From Burkholderia sp. WP9 (GTDB taxonomy: Bacteria; Pseudomonadota; Gammaproteobacteria; Burkholderiales; Burkholderiaceae): a stretch of DNA of 64,000 nt. Positions 51,173 through 59,931 of the stretch are shown piece after piece; within the stretch, counting starts at the first letter, position 1; each line of letters starts with the position of its first letter. The notes beneath the pieces were generated by a model, which saw nothing but the letters and a program-made list of their open reading frames with translations, did not search any database and was not told the DNA's origin. Both the position numbers and the translations under genes were made by a program. The stretch is from contig NZ_FNTG01000002.1 in NCBI RefSeq assembly GCF_900104795.1, positions 558,001-622,000 on the forward strand. Reading direction: 5' to 3'.

Positions 51173-54100
51173 TTACGCGGGCTTGCCGGCGCCGCCGTGG
51201 TCCGGCGTCGGGCCATCGTGGCCATCGCCGTGGGAGTCTGCGTGGTTCGCGCCGCCGTCGTCGCCATCGTCACGGTGGCGGCGTGCGAGCCGCGTGTGAA
51301 TGGCCGCGAACACGAGCGGCACGAAAAACAGCGTGGACACCGTGGCGAATAGCAATCCGCCGATCACCGCGCGGCCGAGCGGCGCATTCTGCTCGGCGCC
51401 TTCGCCGAGACCGAGCGCCATCGGAATCATGCCGATGATCATCGCAAACGCGGTCATCAGCACCGGCCTGATCCGGCTCGCACCGGCTTCGAGCGCGGCG
51501 GTCAACGGCGGTGCGCCGGCGGAGAGCCGTTGGCGCGCGAACGACACCATCAGAATACTGTTGGCGGTAGCCACGCCCATCGTCATGATCGCGCCGGTCA
51601 GGGCCGGCACGCTTAGATGCGTGCCCGTCAGGAACAGCATCCAAACAATGCCCGCGAGCGCCGCGGGCAACGCGCTGACGATAATCAGCGGATCGACCCA
51701 CGACTGGAAATTCACCACGATCAACAGGTACACCAGCACGATCGCCATCGCCACGCCGAGTCCCAGCCCGAAGAACGAACTGCGCATGGTCTGCACCTGG
51801 CCGCGCACGGTAATCTGACTGCCGCGCGGCAGCGACGCGCGCATGTTGTTCACGAGCTGGTCGACCTGATTCGCCACGCTGCCCAGGTCGCGCTTCTCGA
51901 CGCTCACGTACAGATCGATCACCGGCTTGATGTTGTAGTGCGTGACTTCCGCGAACTGATTTTGCGGCGAGACTCGCACCAGGTTGCCGAGCAACTGCGT
52001 CGGCCCGTTGGCCGAACCCGACACCGGCGTGCGCAACAGTTCATCGATCGACGAGACCTGATACTGCGGCGTCTGCACGGCCACGTTGTATTCAACGCCG
52101 TTCTTGTTGTTGAACCAGAAACCCGGCGAGGTCTGCGAACTGCCCGACAAGGAAATGAGCACGTTCTGCGCCACGTTGCTCGCGCTCAGATTGAGCTGCT
52201 GCAAACGCGTGCGATCCATCTGAAGGTTGATCGCCGGTTCATCCAGCTTCTGCTGAATGTGGGTATCCACCGTGCCGGGAATCAGGCGCACCTGTTTCAG
52301 CAGCTTGCGCGCGACGTCGAAGTTGCCCTCCTGATTCGCGCCGGAAATCTGCACGTCCACGGCGGCGGGCAAGCCGAAGTTGAGAATCTGCGTGACGATG
52401 TCGGCCGGTTGAAAGAAGAACTCGACGCCCGGAAATCGCTGCGGCAGGATCGCGCGCAGTTTGTCCATGTAGATTTGCGACGGCTCGTGGTCTTCATTGA
52501 GCGCCACCTGGATCTCGCCGTCGAGCGTGCCGATCGTGCCCGCATTGCTATAGGAGAGGTTGATGCCGCTATAGGGCAAACCGAGGTTGTCGAGAATCGT
52601 GCCGAGTTCTTTAGCGGGCACTACCTCGCGGATCACATTTTCGACCTGGTCGGCCAGACGCGCGGTTTCCTCGATGCGGGTGCCCGTCGGCGCACGCATG
52701 TGCAGGCGAATGTCGCCAGCATCCACACTCGGGAAAAAGTCTTCGCCGAGCACGAAAATCAGGCCCATCGACACGACGCAAAAACCGAGAAACACGCTGC
52801 CGAACACACCACGGCGCACCAGCACACTGCTGAGTATCATGATGTAGCCGGCGCGCATGCGCTCGAATCCGCGATCGAAACGGTGATAGATGCGCATGAA
52901 CGGATTCGGCTTCGCGCCCTCTTTCGGTTTGTGCGCGTGCCCCATCAACAGCATCGCCAGGGTCGGCACCAGCGTACGCGACAGAACGTACGACGCCAGC
53001 ATGGCGAACACCACGGCCTCGGCGAGCGGCACGAAGAGATACCGCGCCACGCCGGTCAGGAAGAACATCGGCACGAACACGATACAGATACACAATGTCG
53101 ACACCAGCGCCGGAATCGCGATTTCTCCCGCGCCATCCAGAATCGCATCGTGCAGATTCGTGCCCATATGCAAGTGCCGTTCGATGTTCTCGATCGTCAC
53201 CGTGGCATCGTCCACCAGAATCCCGACCGCCAATGCCAAACCGCCGAGCGTCATGATGTTGATCGTCTGCCCGAGCGCATGCAGCGCGATCAGCGAGGAC
53301 AGGATCGACAGCGGAATCGAGATCGCGATGATGCAGGTGCTGCGCCAGTTGCCGAGAAACAGCAGGATCATCGCCGCGGTCAGCGCGGCGGCAACCAGCG
53401 CCTCGCGCACCACGCCCTGCACGGCCGCTTTAACGAACACCGATTGATCGAATAGCGGCGTGATCTTCAGGTCCGGCGGCAGTGCCGCCTCAGCGCCCGG
53501 CAGCAGGCCACGCAGCGTGTTGACGATCGAGAGCGTCGACGCACTGCCGTTCTTGAGCACCGACATCAGCACGCCGCGATGGCCGTCCTGCCGCACGATA
53601 TTGGTCTGCGGCGAGAAGCCGTCGCGCACGTGCGCGACTTCCCTCAGATACGTCGTGGCGCCGTTGAGCGTACGCACCGGAATATCGTTGAGCCCTTCCA
53701 CCGTGGCGGGCGAACCGTTCATGTTGATCGTGTATTCCTTCGGTCCGATCTTCGCCGTACCGGTCGGCAGAATCAGGTTTTGCGCGTTGAACGCGCTGAC
53801 CACGTCGGATGGCGTCAGGCCTTTGGCAAGCAATGCGCGCGTGTTCAGATCGACCGAGATCAGCCGCGATTTGCCGCCGTAGGGGTACGGCACGGCCGCG
53901 CCCGGAATCGTCACGAGTTGCGGGCGCAGAAAGTTCAGCGCCGTATCGTTGAGCGCCTGCTCCGAGAGCTTTGGGCTCGACAGGCCAAGCTGGATCACCG
54001 GAATACTGGAGGCCGAGTAGCTGATAACCAATGGCGGCGTGGCGCCGGGCGGCATCTGCTTGAGCTGCGCCTGTTCGACGGCCACCGTCTGCGCGATCGC

Positions 54101-54412
54101 GGTCTGGATGTTCGCCGTCGGCTGCAGGAAAACCTTCAGAATCGTAATGCCCGCGAGCGATTGCGATTCGATGTGTTCGATGTCGTTGACCGTGGTAGTC
54201 AGACTGCGCTCGTTCACCGACGTAATGCGGTTGGCCATGTCTTCGGCCGACAAGCCCGTGTAGGTCCAGATGATACTGACCACCGGAATATTGATTTCCG
54301 GCAGCACGTCGACCGGCGTGGTCAACAGCACGAATGGCGTCGCCAGCAAGATCAGAATGGCCATCACGATGAACGTGTATGGCCGTTTAAGCGCAACGTT
54401 GACGATCCACAT
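51173..54412 (-). CDS. RND family efflux transporter permease
   Basis: A 1079-residue, 12-TM RND pump (AcrB/MdtF class). MWIVNVALKRPYTFIVMAIL is TM1, with two large periplasmic loops. TM4 has LALAVGILVDDATVTIENIERHLHMG (the proton-relay Asp pair), and a second half mirrors the first. TM10-12 have TGAIMTMGVATANSILMVSFARQRL and MTAFAMIIGMIPMALG. The cytoplasmic C-terminus is unusual: after RLARRHRDDG it is Asp/His/Gly-rich for about 30 residues (HADSHGDGHDG), a potential metal-binding tail. ATG 54412 was chosen since a longer frame upstream lacks RND homology. The substrate is unknown; a metal-type sensor kinase downstream is only indirect evidence for stress or toxicant efflux. Confidence 0.92.
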   Translation of the reverse strand: MWIVNVALKRPYTFIVMAILILLATPFVLLTTPVDVLPEINIPVVSIIWTYTGLSAEDMANRITSVNERSLTTTVNDIEHIESQSLAGITILKVFLQPTANIQTAIAQTVAVEQAQLKQMPPGATPPLVISYSASSIPVIQLGLSSPKLSEQALNDTALNFLRPQLVTIPGAAVPYPYGGKSRLISVDLNTRALLAKGLTPSDVVSAFNAQNLILPTGTAKIGPKEYTINMNGSPATVEGLNDIPVRTLNGATTYLREVAHVRDGFSPQTNIVRQDGHRGVLMSVLKNGSASTLSIVNTLRGLLPGAEAALPPDLKITPLFDQSVFVKAAVQGVVREALVAAALTAAMILLFLGNWRSTCIIAISIPLSILSSLIALHALGQTINIMTLGGLALAVGILVDDATVTIENIERHLHMGTNLHDAILDGAGEIAIPALVSTLCICIVFVPMFFLTGVARYLFVPLAEAVVFAMLASYVLSRTLVPTLAMLLMGHAHKPKEGAKPNPFMRIYHRFDRGFERMRAGYIMILSSVLVRRGVFGSVFLGFCVVSMGLIFVLGEDFFPSVDAGDIRLHMRAPTGTRIEETARLADQVENVIREVVPAKELGTILDNLGLPYSGINLSYSNAGTIGTLDGEIQVALNEDHEPSQIYMDKLRAILPQRFPGVEFFFQPADIVTQILNFGLPAAVDVQISGANQEGNFDVARKLLKQVRLIPGTVDTHIQQKLDEPAINLQMDRTRLQQLNLSASNVAQNVLISLSGSSQTSPGFWFNNKNGVEYNVAVQTPQYQVSSIDELLRTPVSGSANGPTQLLGNLVRVSPQNQFAEVTHYNIKPVIDLYVSVEKRDLGSVANQVDQLVNNMRASLPRGSQITVRGQVQTMRSSFFGLGLGVAMAIVLVYLLIVVNFQSWVDPLIIVSALPAALAGIVWMLFLTGTHLSVPALTGAIMTMGVATANSILMVSFARQRLSAGAPPLTAALEAGASRIRPVLMTAFAMIIGMIPMALGLGEGAEQNAPLGRAVIGGLLFATVSTLFFVPLVFAAIHTRLARRHRDDGDDGGANHADSHGDGHDGPTPDHGGAGKPA

Positions 54413-54787
54413 TGAAACGTGCCCGAGAGAATGCAGGTAAGGGATGGGTGAATCTGCGCCTATGCTAGATCGATAGCACCAACGCCTGCATGGCGCGAAA
54501 ATGGCGGAATTGTCAGGAAGGCTAATGTAAGAAAACGGGGCGCTTGAGACGGGACGCAGTTTGCTGACAAGCAAACGTTTGATACCCAAAGATAGGCGAG
54601 ATTGATGCGCGCCTTGACGCGATGCTCCGCGCCGGCATCGCGGAACATCGCAAAGATTGATTTGCGCAAAGCAAATACTTCACGCTTGTCGAAAGCTTAG
54701 TCGATCACTGTCCACTTGCCATTTCGCCGGCACTTTCAGCAGTGCCGGTTCTGGCGTTCGGTTCGGCTTCAGCGTGAATGGCCTGCA
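54413..54787. promoter_or_regulatory. Upstream region of the RND operon
   Basis: No convincing gene is present in these 375 bp. Read on the minus strand they hold the promoter of the five-gene efflux operon. An AT-rich portion around 54490-54540 includes TTGTCA and TAATGTAA-type half-sites that recall heavy-metal response-regulator boxes, but no full dyad is clear. The part nearer 54787 is the 3' flank of the VOC gene. Confidence 0.4.
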
Positions 54788-55222
54788 TTACTTGGCGAAC
54801 AACGACGACATATCCGCGAACGCCTTGAACTCCAGCGCATTGCCCGACGGATCGAGGAAGAACATGGTGGCCTGCTCGCCTACTTCGCCCTTGAAACGCA
54901 CGTGCGGCTCGATGATGAAGTCGATGCCCGCTTTCTGCAGTTTGTCCGCCGCAGCCTGCCACTGCGCCATCGAGAGCACCGCGCCGAAGTGACGGACCGG
55001 CACGGCGTCGCCATCAACCTTGCTGGTCTGACGGTGGCCGACTTCTTCAGGCGCGAGATGAGCGACGATCTGATGGCCGTAGAAATTGAAATCGACCCAT
55101 GCGTCCGAGCTGCGCCCTTCCGGACAGCCCAACAGGTCGCCGTAAAACTCGCGCGCGGCGGCAAGGCTATGAACAGGGAACGCCAGATGGAACGGCGGCA
55201 AGGCGGTGTCGGCAACGCTCAT
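54788..55222 (-). CDS. VOC superfamily (glyoxalase/bleomycin-resistance/dioxygenase) protein
   Basis: A 144-residue single VOC domain made of two beta-alpha-beta-beta-beta units: [23 protein letters not shown] and [18 protein letters not shown]. Candidate metal ligands are the first His (HLAFPV), a His in VRHFGAVL and the Glu in NALEFK. A family reaction cannot be chosen. It is divergent from a LysR gene 143 bp away with two strong palindromes between, so it is the likely target of that regulator. Start ATG 55222; the upstream frame is not conserved-looking. Confidence 0.85.
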   Translation of the reverse strand: MSVADTALPPFHLAFPVHSLAAAREFYGDLLGCPEGRSSDAWVDFNFYGHQIVAHLAPEEVGHRQTSKVDGDAVPVRHFGAVLSMAQWQAAADKLQKAGIDFIIEPHVRFKGEVGEQATMFFLDPSGNALEFKAFADMSSLFAK

Positions 55223-55292
55223 GATGGGGAAACTCGCTGATTGGAATTGGGTTGAACGTGCCGGCGCTCCACGCCACACGCGTAAGGCCAAG

Positions 55293-55318
55293 TTTAACCA
55301 TGACTAAAAATGGTTAAA
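55293..55318. promoter_or_regulatory. 26-bp inverted repeat, probable LysR operator
   Basis: TTTAACCAT (55293-55301) and ATGGTTAAA (55310-55318) are perfect 9-bp arms around an 8-nt centre in the VOC/LysR divergent region. Such long AT-rich dyads with a central gap match LysR recognition sites (T-N11-A type). It lies about 70 bp upstream of the VOC start on the minus strand. Confidence 0.6.
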
Positions 55319-55330
55319 AACGATATATAT

Positions 55331-55364
55331 TTGACCTGACCCACACCAAAATCGATTAATCGAT
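55331..55364 (+). promoter_or_regulatory. LysR gene promoter with an overlapping palindrome ATCGATTAATCGAT
   Basis: A perfect 14-bp palindrome occupies 55351-55364 and ends one base before the LysR ATG, leaving no Shine-Dalgarno sequence. TTGACC at 55331-55336 and ATTAAT at 55355-55360 (18-nt spacer) form a promoter that would start transcription at or next to the ATG. The regulator mRNA is therefore predicted to be leaderless. The palindrome overlaps the -10 box, suggesting autoregulation. Confidence 0.5.
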
Positions 55365-55365
55365 C

Positions 55366-56250
55366 ATGCTGAGCGAACTCAAGACCTTTATCGCCGTGAG
55401 TCAGTACGGCACGTTTTCCGGCGCCGGCGCGCGGATCGGCCTGACGCAATCCGCCGTGAGCGCGCAGATGCAGCGGCTCGAACAGGAACTCGGCTTTGCG
55501 CTATTCGACCGTACCGGCCGCTCCGCCACGCTCAACGACGCCGGCCGCGAAACGCTCGCGCTCGCCGAGGAAATGATGACGCTATACGCCCGGCTCTCCG
55601 AACGCGGCGCAGGCGCGGCGGAAAGCGGCATGCTGCGGGTGGGCGCCATTGCTTCCGCGCAAGTGTCGTTTCTCGCCGATGCGCTGGCGCGTTTTCGCGA
55701 AGACCGGCCCGGTTGGCGAATTCGCGTCGTGCCGGGCGTGTCACTGGGCTTGCTGGGGCAAGTGGATTCCGGCGAACTGGATCTGGCCGTCATTATCAAA
55801 CCGCCCTTCGCGCTGCCGTCCGAACTCGAATGGCGCACGCTCGTCACCGAACCGTTCGTGCTGCTCGTGCCCAAGACGCTCGTGCGCGGCAAGGGCCACG
55901 CCCGATCGTGGCGCGAGCTGTTGCGCAGCGAGCCGTTTATCCGCTACGACCGCACGTCGTTCGGCGGCAGACTGGTCGACCGGTTCCTGCGGCGCTCGCG
56001 GCTGAACGTACACGATGTGATCGAACTGGATGAATTGCAGGGGATCGTGCAGCTGGTCGCGCGCGGCATTGGCGTGGCGCTGATTCCGGATAGCGCGGGA
56101 CTCGGCAAGTGGCCCGCCAACGTCGCCGCGCTCGAACTCGGCGAGGCGACGTTTCACCGTGAGATCGGACTCGTGCAGCGTCCACGGCATAGCCGGCAGG
56201 CGGTGGCAGGCGCGCTCGCCGATTGCATCGGCATGACGGCAAAAGGGTGA
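55366..56250 (+). CDS. LysR family transcriptional regulator
   Basis: A 294-residue regulator. MLSELKTFIAVSQYGTFSGAGARIGLTQSAVSAQMQRLEQELGFALFDR is the winged HTH and the rest the effector-binding domain (RIRVVPGVSLGLLGQVDSGELDLAVIIKPP). It is divergent from the VOC gene and faces the two palindromes above. The effector is unknown. It lacks a ribosome-binding site in front of the ATG (see the promoter entry). Confidence 0.92.
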   Translation: MLSELKTFIAVSQYGTFSGAGARIGLTQSAVSAQMQRLEQELGFALFDRTGRSATLNDAGRETLALAEEMMTLYARLSERGAGAAESGMLRVGAIASAQVSFLADALARFREDRPGWRIRVVPGVSLGLLGQVDSGELDLAVIIKPPFALPSELEWRTLVTEPFVLLVPKTLVRGKGHARSWRELLRSEPFIRYDRTSFGGRLVDRFLRRSRLNVHDVIELDELQGIVQLVARGIGVALIPDSAGLGKWPANVAALELGEATFHREIGLVQRPRHSRQAVAGALADCIGMTAKG

Positions 56251-56405
56251 AGCGCTGCGCGTGCGCATGATTGTGCCGTTGCGGGAGCGGTCAACTGTAT
56301 CTGTGAGACTCGTGCGGCCGCATGCAGAATCCTCATTCGCGTGACGCTTACCGCTTTCCGCCCGTGTGCGCGCCGCACGGTTTGCCCGCCGCCGAGGTTC
56401 AGCCC

Positions 56406-57044
56406 ATGACCGCCAGCCCCTTCCTGACCGCCGATGTCCTGATTGCCTACAGTGCGTACTTCGTCGGTACGGCAAGTCCCGGGCCGAGCAATCTTGCCAT
56501 CATGTCGCTCGCCATGAGCGCGGGCCGCCGATCCGCGTTGACCTTCGCGCTCGGCGTGGTGTCGGGTTCGTTCTTCTGGGCGCTGCTGGCGTCGCTGGGT
56601 TTGTCCGCGGTGCTCGCCACTTACTCGGAATGTCTGGTGGCGATCAAGGTCGCTGGCGGACTGTATCTGCTGTGGCTCGGTTTCAAATCCGCACGCTCGG
56701 CCTTGCGCGCCGAGGCATTGCCCAGCGCCACGACACGGCAGGACGCAACGCTCAAGCGCCTGTATCTGCGCGGGCTGCTGCTCCATCTCACCAATCCGAA
56801 AGCGATTCTCGTCTGGCTGTCGATCGTTTCGCTGGCCATGTCGCCCGCGAGCGGTACGTCGCACACCGCGCCGGTCGTGCTCGGTTGCATGTGCATCGGC
56901 GTATCGGTGTTCAGCAGTTATGCGGTGCTGTTTTCAACCGTTTCCGCGCGGCGCATCTATGTGGCGATCCGGCGCTGGCTCGACGGCTCGCTCGCGATCA
57001 TGTTCGGAATCGCCGGCATCAAGATGCTGACTTCGAAAAGCTGA
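56406..57044 (+). CDS. LysE/RhtB family amino-acid (or metabolite) exporter
   Basis: A 212-residue protein with about six TM helices. Family motifs are YFVGTASPGPSNLAIMSLAMSAGRRSALTFALGVVSGS and GGLYLLWLGFKSARSAL, then FLRGLLLHLTNPKAILVWLSIV-like residues. These transporters export amino acids and homoserine-type compounds. Start ATG 56406; the frame before it (from 56322) lacks a hydrophobic pattern. It lies 155 bp after LysR and may be independently transcribed. Confidence 0.88.
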   Translation: MTASPFLTADVLIAYSAYFVGTASPGPSNLAIMSLAMSAGRRSALTFALGVVSGSFFWALLASLGLSAVLATYSECLVAIKVAGGLYLLWLGFKSARSALRAEALPSATTRQDATLKRLYLRGLLLHLTNPKAILVWLSIVSLAMSPASGTSHTAPVVLGCMCIGVSVFSSYAVLFSTVSARRIYVAIRRWLDGSLAIMFGIAGIKMLTSKS

Positions 57045-57113
57045 GCGCGCTTCGAGACGTCCACCGCTCTGCGATACTGTCGCCGTGACGACTGAAGCGG
57101 ATAAGCGAACACG

Positions 57114-57473
57114 ATGAGCGGCGGTAATGAAGTGAACCCGGCAACGCAGCGCTCGCCGCGGCAGAAGCGGTTCTATCTCGCGGGCATGGTCGCGCTCGTG
57201 GCCGGCGTGATCGCGGCGGCGATCATCTACGCGACAGCACCACCGCCGGACAGCGCCGTCTCCATGTACAGCATGGCCGATCCACGCTATCAGATCGAAT
57301 TGCAGCGCATCGGCGGCAATGCGGCGGTGCTGATGGCGCAATTTCATCAATGGTTCGACGGGCTTTGGCACGGCACGGCGCTCGCTTATACGGTGGCCGT
57401 GCTAGGCATCGCCATCGCGGGCATGTGTTTCTTTATCGGCCATTTTTTCGCTGACGAAGAACCGCCACGCTAA
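57114..57473 (+). CDS. Hypothetical two-helix membrane protein
   Basis: A 119-residue protein. The N-terminus is charged; TM1 is YLAGMVALVAGVIAAAIIYATA, a periplasmic segment of about 55 residues follows, and TM2 is LAYTVAVLGIAIAGMCFFIGHFF, ending in ADEEPPR. No family is recognised. It is convergent with the SulP gene 43 bp away. Start ATG 57114 is preceded by GATAAGCGAACACG with no strong ribosome-binding site. Confidence 0.6.
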   Translation: MSGGNEVNPATQRSPRQKRFYLAGMVALVAGVIAAAIIYATAPPPDSAVSMYSMADPRYQIELQRIGGNAAVLMAQFHQWFDGLWHGTALAYTVAVLGIAIAGMCFFIGHFFADEEPPR

Positions 57474-57516
57474 AGCCATCACAGCTCGACGCGAGCATGC
57501 GCTTGCGTGACCTCGT

Positions 57517-59214
57517 CTACCTGCCGGCCGGGCTCACTACGCCGGCCGCGCGCAGCGCCTCGTGCAAGGTGTTGAAAATACAGCTTGCATCGATAATCGG
57601 CGTAATGCCGTGCCGGTCCATATCCGAGCGCAAATATTGGTTCACGCGCGCGAAGAAAACCTCGATGCCCTGGCGCTTCAACGTCGCGCACAACTCGCCG
57701 ACCGAGCGCGCCGCCGAATAGTCGAGGTCGGTGATCGCGCTCGCGTCGATCACGAAACAACGCACTTTGCTGGGCGCCTCGTCGATCAGGCGGCGGGCGT
57801 CGTCGACGAAAAAGTGGTCGTTCGCGTAAAACAGATCGGCGCCGAAGCGATAGACGATCAGGCCCGTCGCGGTCTGCATGCCGGGCACGGCAGGCTCCGG
57901 AACCCAGACGCCGTTGTCGCCGGGAACGAGAATCATCGTATGCGGACGGTAGCTGTGCCGCACGTGACGAAGCAGCGAGAGCGCCACCGCGACCAGGATA
58001 CCGTGCTCGACGCCGATCAGCACCACCGCCGCCGCGGTGAACACGGCCAGCGCGAATTCGCCCGGGCTTTCGCGGCGAATGGCGAACAAGGTCTTCAGAT
58101 TGATCAGACCGATGGCGATCGTAAACACGATGCTGGCGAGAATGCAGTGCGGCAGATACTGCAGGAATCGGCTGAAAAACAGCAGCACCGCGACCACCAC
58201 CGCCGCGAACACGAGCTGCGCGAACTGGCTGCGCGTGCCGGCGAGATCCGCCATGGCGGTTTGCGTGGGGCTGCCGTTCACCACGAACGCGCCTGAAAAC
58301 GCCGCCGCCGCGTTGGCCGCGGCGATGCCCAGCAGATCGGCATTCGTATCGACCGATTCGTGGTAGCGCTCGGCGAACACGCGACTCGCGGCAGCGCTTT
58401 GCGCGACGATCATCACGAAGCAGGACGCCGCGACGGGCAGAAGATCGAGCGCCTGCTGCCATGTCACCGACGGCATGCGCAGCGCCGGCAGCCCACCCGC
58501 CACCGGGCCGAGTACGGCGATACCGTGAGCCGAAAAACCGTAGAGATTGCTTGCGGCGATACCCGCCACCACCGCGATCAACGGCACCGGCACGCGTGGC
58601 TGAATGCGCTTGAACGTCAGAATGGCGCCGACCACCAGCAGCGAAATGGCGAGTGTCGGTGGATGGATTTGCGCTGCTCCGTGCACCACCAGCATCAACT
58701 GATCGACGCTGCGCGAGGCGCGGCCAGGCACGCCGGACATGTCGCCCAGCATGCTGATACCGACCTGCACACCCACTCCGGCGAGAAACCCCACCAGCAC
58801 GGTGCGCGACAGGAAGTCAGCCAGAAAGCCCAGTTTGAAAATGCGCGCGACGAACAGCAAAGCCGCGGTCAGCAAGGCAACCATCGCGGCAAGCGCGGCA
58901 TAGTCGGCGCTGGAGGGCGGCGCCATGGTGGAAAGCCGGCTCGCGAAAATGGTGGCGGTGGCGGAGTCGGCGGCCACGACGAGGTGCCGCGAGGCGCCGA
59001 AGAAGGCAAAGGCGATGAGTGGCAGAAAGACCGTGTAGAGGCCCGTCACGGCCGGCATGCCGGCAATGCGCGCGTAGCCCAGCACTTGCGGAATATCCAT
59101 CGACGCAAGCTGCACACCGGCGAGCGCATCGCGCGCCGCCGCAGCACGGTTCAGGGGAAGGACGCCCTTCAGCACGCTAACGCGCGCCGTGACATTCGCC
59201 AGAAAATCTCGCAT
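57517..59214 (-). CDS. SulP family anion transporter with STAS domain
   Basis: A 565-residue protein with about 10-12 TM helices and a C-terminal STAS domain. Diagnostic parts: DALAGVQLASMDIPQVLGYARIAGMPAVTGLYTVFLPLIAFAFFGASRHLVVAADSATA (SulP signature), LVGFLAGVGVQVGISMLGDMSG, and FRFG.. to FVIDASAITDLDYSAARSVGEL (STAS). It carries sulfate, bicarbonate or dicarboxylates by proton or sodium coupling; the exact anion is unknown. ATG 59214 gives a normal-length N-terminus. Convergent with the preceding gene. Confidence 0.92.
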   Translation of the reverse strand: MRDFLANVTARVSVLKGVLPLNRAAAARDALAGVQLASMDIPQVLGYARIAGMPAVTGLYTVFLPLIAFAFFGASRHLVVAADSATATIFASRLSTMAPPSSADYAALAAMVALLTAALLFVARIFKLGFLADFLSRTVLVGFLAGVGVQVGISMLGDMSGVPGRASRSVDQLMLVVHGAAQIHPPTLAISLLVVGAILTFKRIQPRVPVPLIAVVAGIAASNLYGFSAHGIAVLGPVAGGLPALRMPSVTWQQALDLLPVAASCFVMIVAQSAAASRVFAERYHESVDTNADLLGIAAANAAAAFSGAFVVNGSPTQTAMADLAGTRSQFAQLVFAAVVVAVLLFFSRFLQYLPHCILASIVFTIAIGLINLKTLFAIRRESPGEFALAVFTAAAVVLIGVEHGILVAVALSLLRHVRHSYRPHTMILVPGDNGVWVPEPAVPGMQTATGLIVYRFGADLFYANDHFFVDDARRLIDEAPSKVRCFVIDASAITDLDYSAARSVGELCATLKRQGIEVFFARVNQYLRSDMDRHGITPIIDASCIFNTLHEALRAAGVVSPAGR

Positions 59215-59361
59215 ACGCGATACTGCCCTAATCTTGGGTTATCGCGCATCGTGCCGCGACTCGGCACTCAAAGGCAAGACTTGTCGCGAGATCGGCTCAA
59301 CAAAACCGCACTCCCCAGCACGCTGCTCAGCGGTGCCGCAGGAAACATCCGACCAGCGGAT

Positions 59362-59460
59362 TCAACGCTTGAATTGTCCCGTCACCGGATCGACGTGCCG
59401 CGCGAAACCAATTAACGCGGCGATGCCGATCGGGCAGGCAATGAAGAACACGGCCAACAT
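59362..59460 (-). CDS. Candidate 32-residue small membrane protein
   Basis: On the minus strand an ATG at 59460 opens 32 codons ending in TGA at 59362: a hydrophobic stretch MLAVFFIACPIGIAALIG, then a polar tail ending in GQFKR. GGGG followed by TGTGAG lies in front as a plausible ribosome-binding site. One predicted helix and an abrupt charged end suit a small inner-membrane peptide. Such short frames also arise by chance, so support is modest. Confidence 0.4.
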   Translation of the reverse strand: MLAVFFIACPIGIAALIGFARHVDPVTGQFKR

Positions 59461-59931
59461 CTCACACCCCGTAACAAAATGTTACCGGCAAGTCTACGTG
59501 ATTGGCCTGCGAATTGAATGAGGGAAAACGGCAAATCAGTGTATCGGCAATTACAACAATCTCTTGAGTGTCCGCTTTCGCGCGCGGCGAAAATATCGGC
59601 AGAAAATGCGGCATAAAGCGCGGGAAACCGTATGTTGCACGAGACGTTTCGATACGCAAACGCTTGCGCATTTCTCCCCGTTCGACACTGTCAGATCCGC
59701 TTTTCCGTGGCGACACCTCGCAATTAGACGGACGCTTCTACAAGCTATTACGGCGAACACGCGTTGGAGACTTTCGGGAGTGATGCGATCGGGTTCGCGC
59801 CCAGGTCGGTACCGCGCCCATGCTTTTTGCGGTCTCCCCGTATAATCCGGCATGAACCGAATCCCGCACCATCCGCCCTCGCAACCGGCCGCTGCTCGCC
59901 GCCGCGCTGCCCGCCACCCTTCGGCGGTCGC
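59461..59931. other. Intergenic region upstream of the RIO-type kinase
   Basis: This 471-bp region has no convincing gene. It includes a relatively AT-rich section (59480-59700) and a perfect TATAAT at 59841-59846, 86 bp before the kinase ATG, with no good -35 at standard spacing. The latter half is GC-rich with Pro/Ala-coding frames that are not protein-like. Confidence 0.4.
59841..59846 (+). promoter_or_regulatory. Possible -10 element for the RIO-type kinase gene
   Basis: TATAAT is the consensus hexamer, preceded by a GC-rich spacer and no recognisable -35. Transcription from it would give a leader of about 80 nt before ATG 59932. Confidence 0.3.

Noticed and set aside
51617..53455. 612-codon plus-strand frame opposite the RND pump
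   Set aside because: Arg/His-rich shadow of an obvious RND gene.
54436..54540. Complete heavy-metal regulator box upstream of the RND operon
   Set aside because: Only half-sites (TTGTCA, TAATGTAA) are visible; no full dyad with proper spacing.
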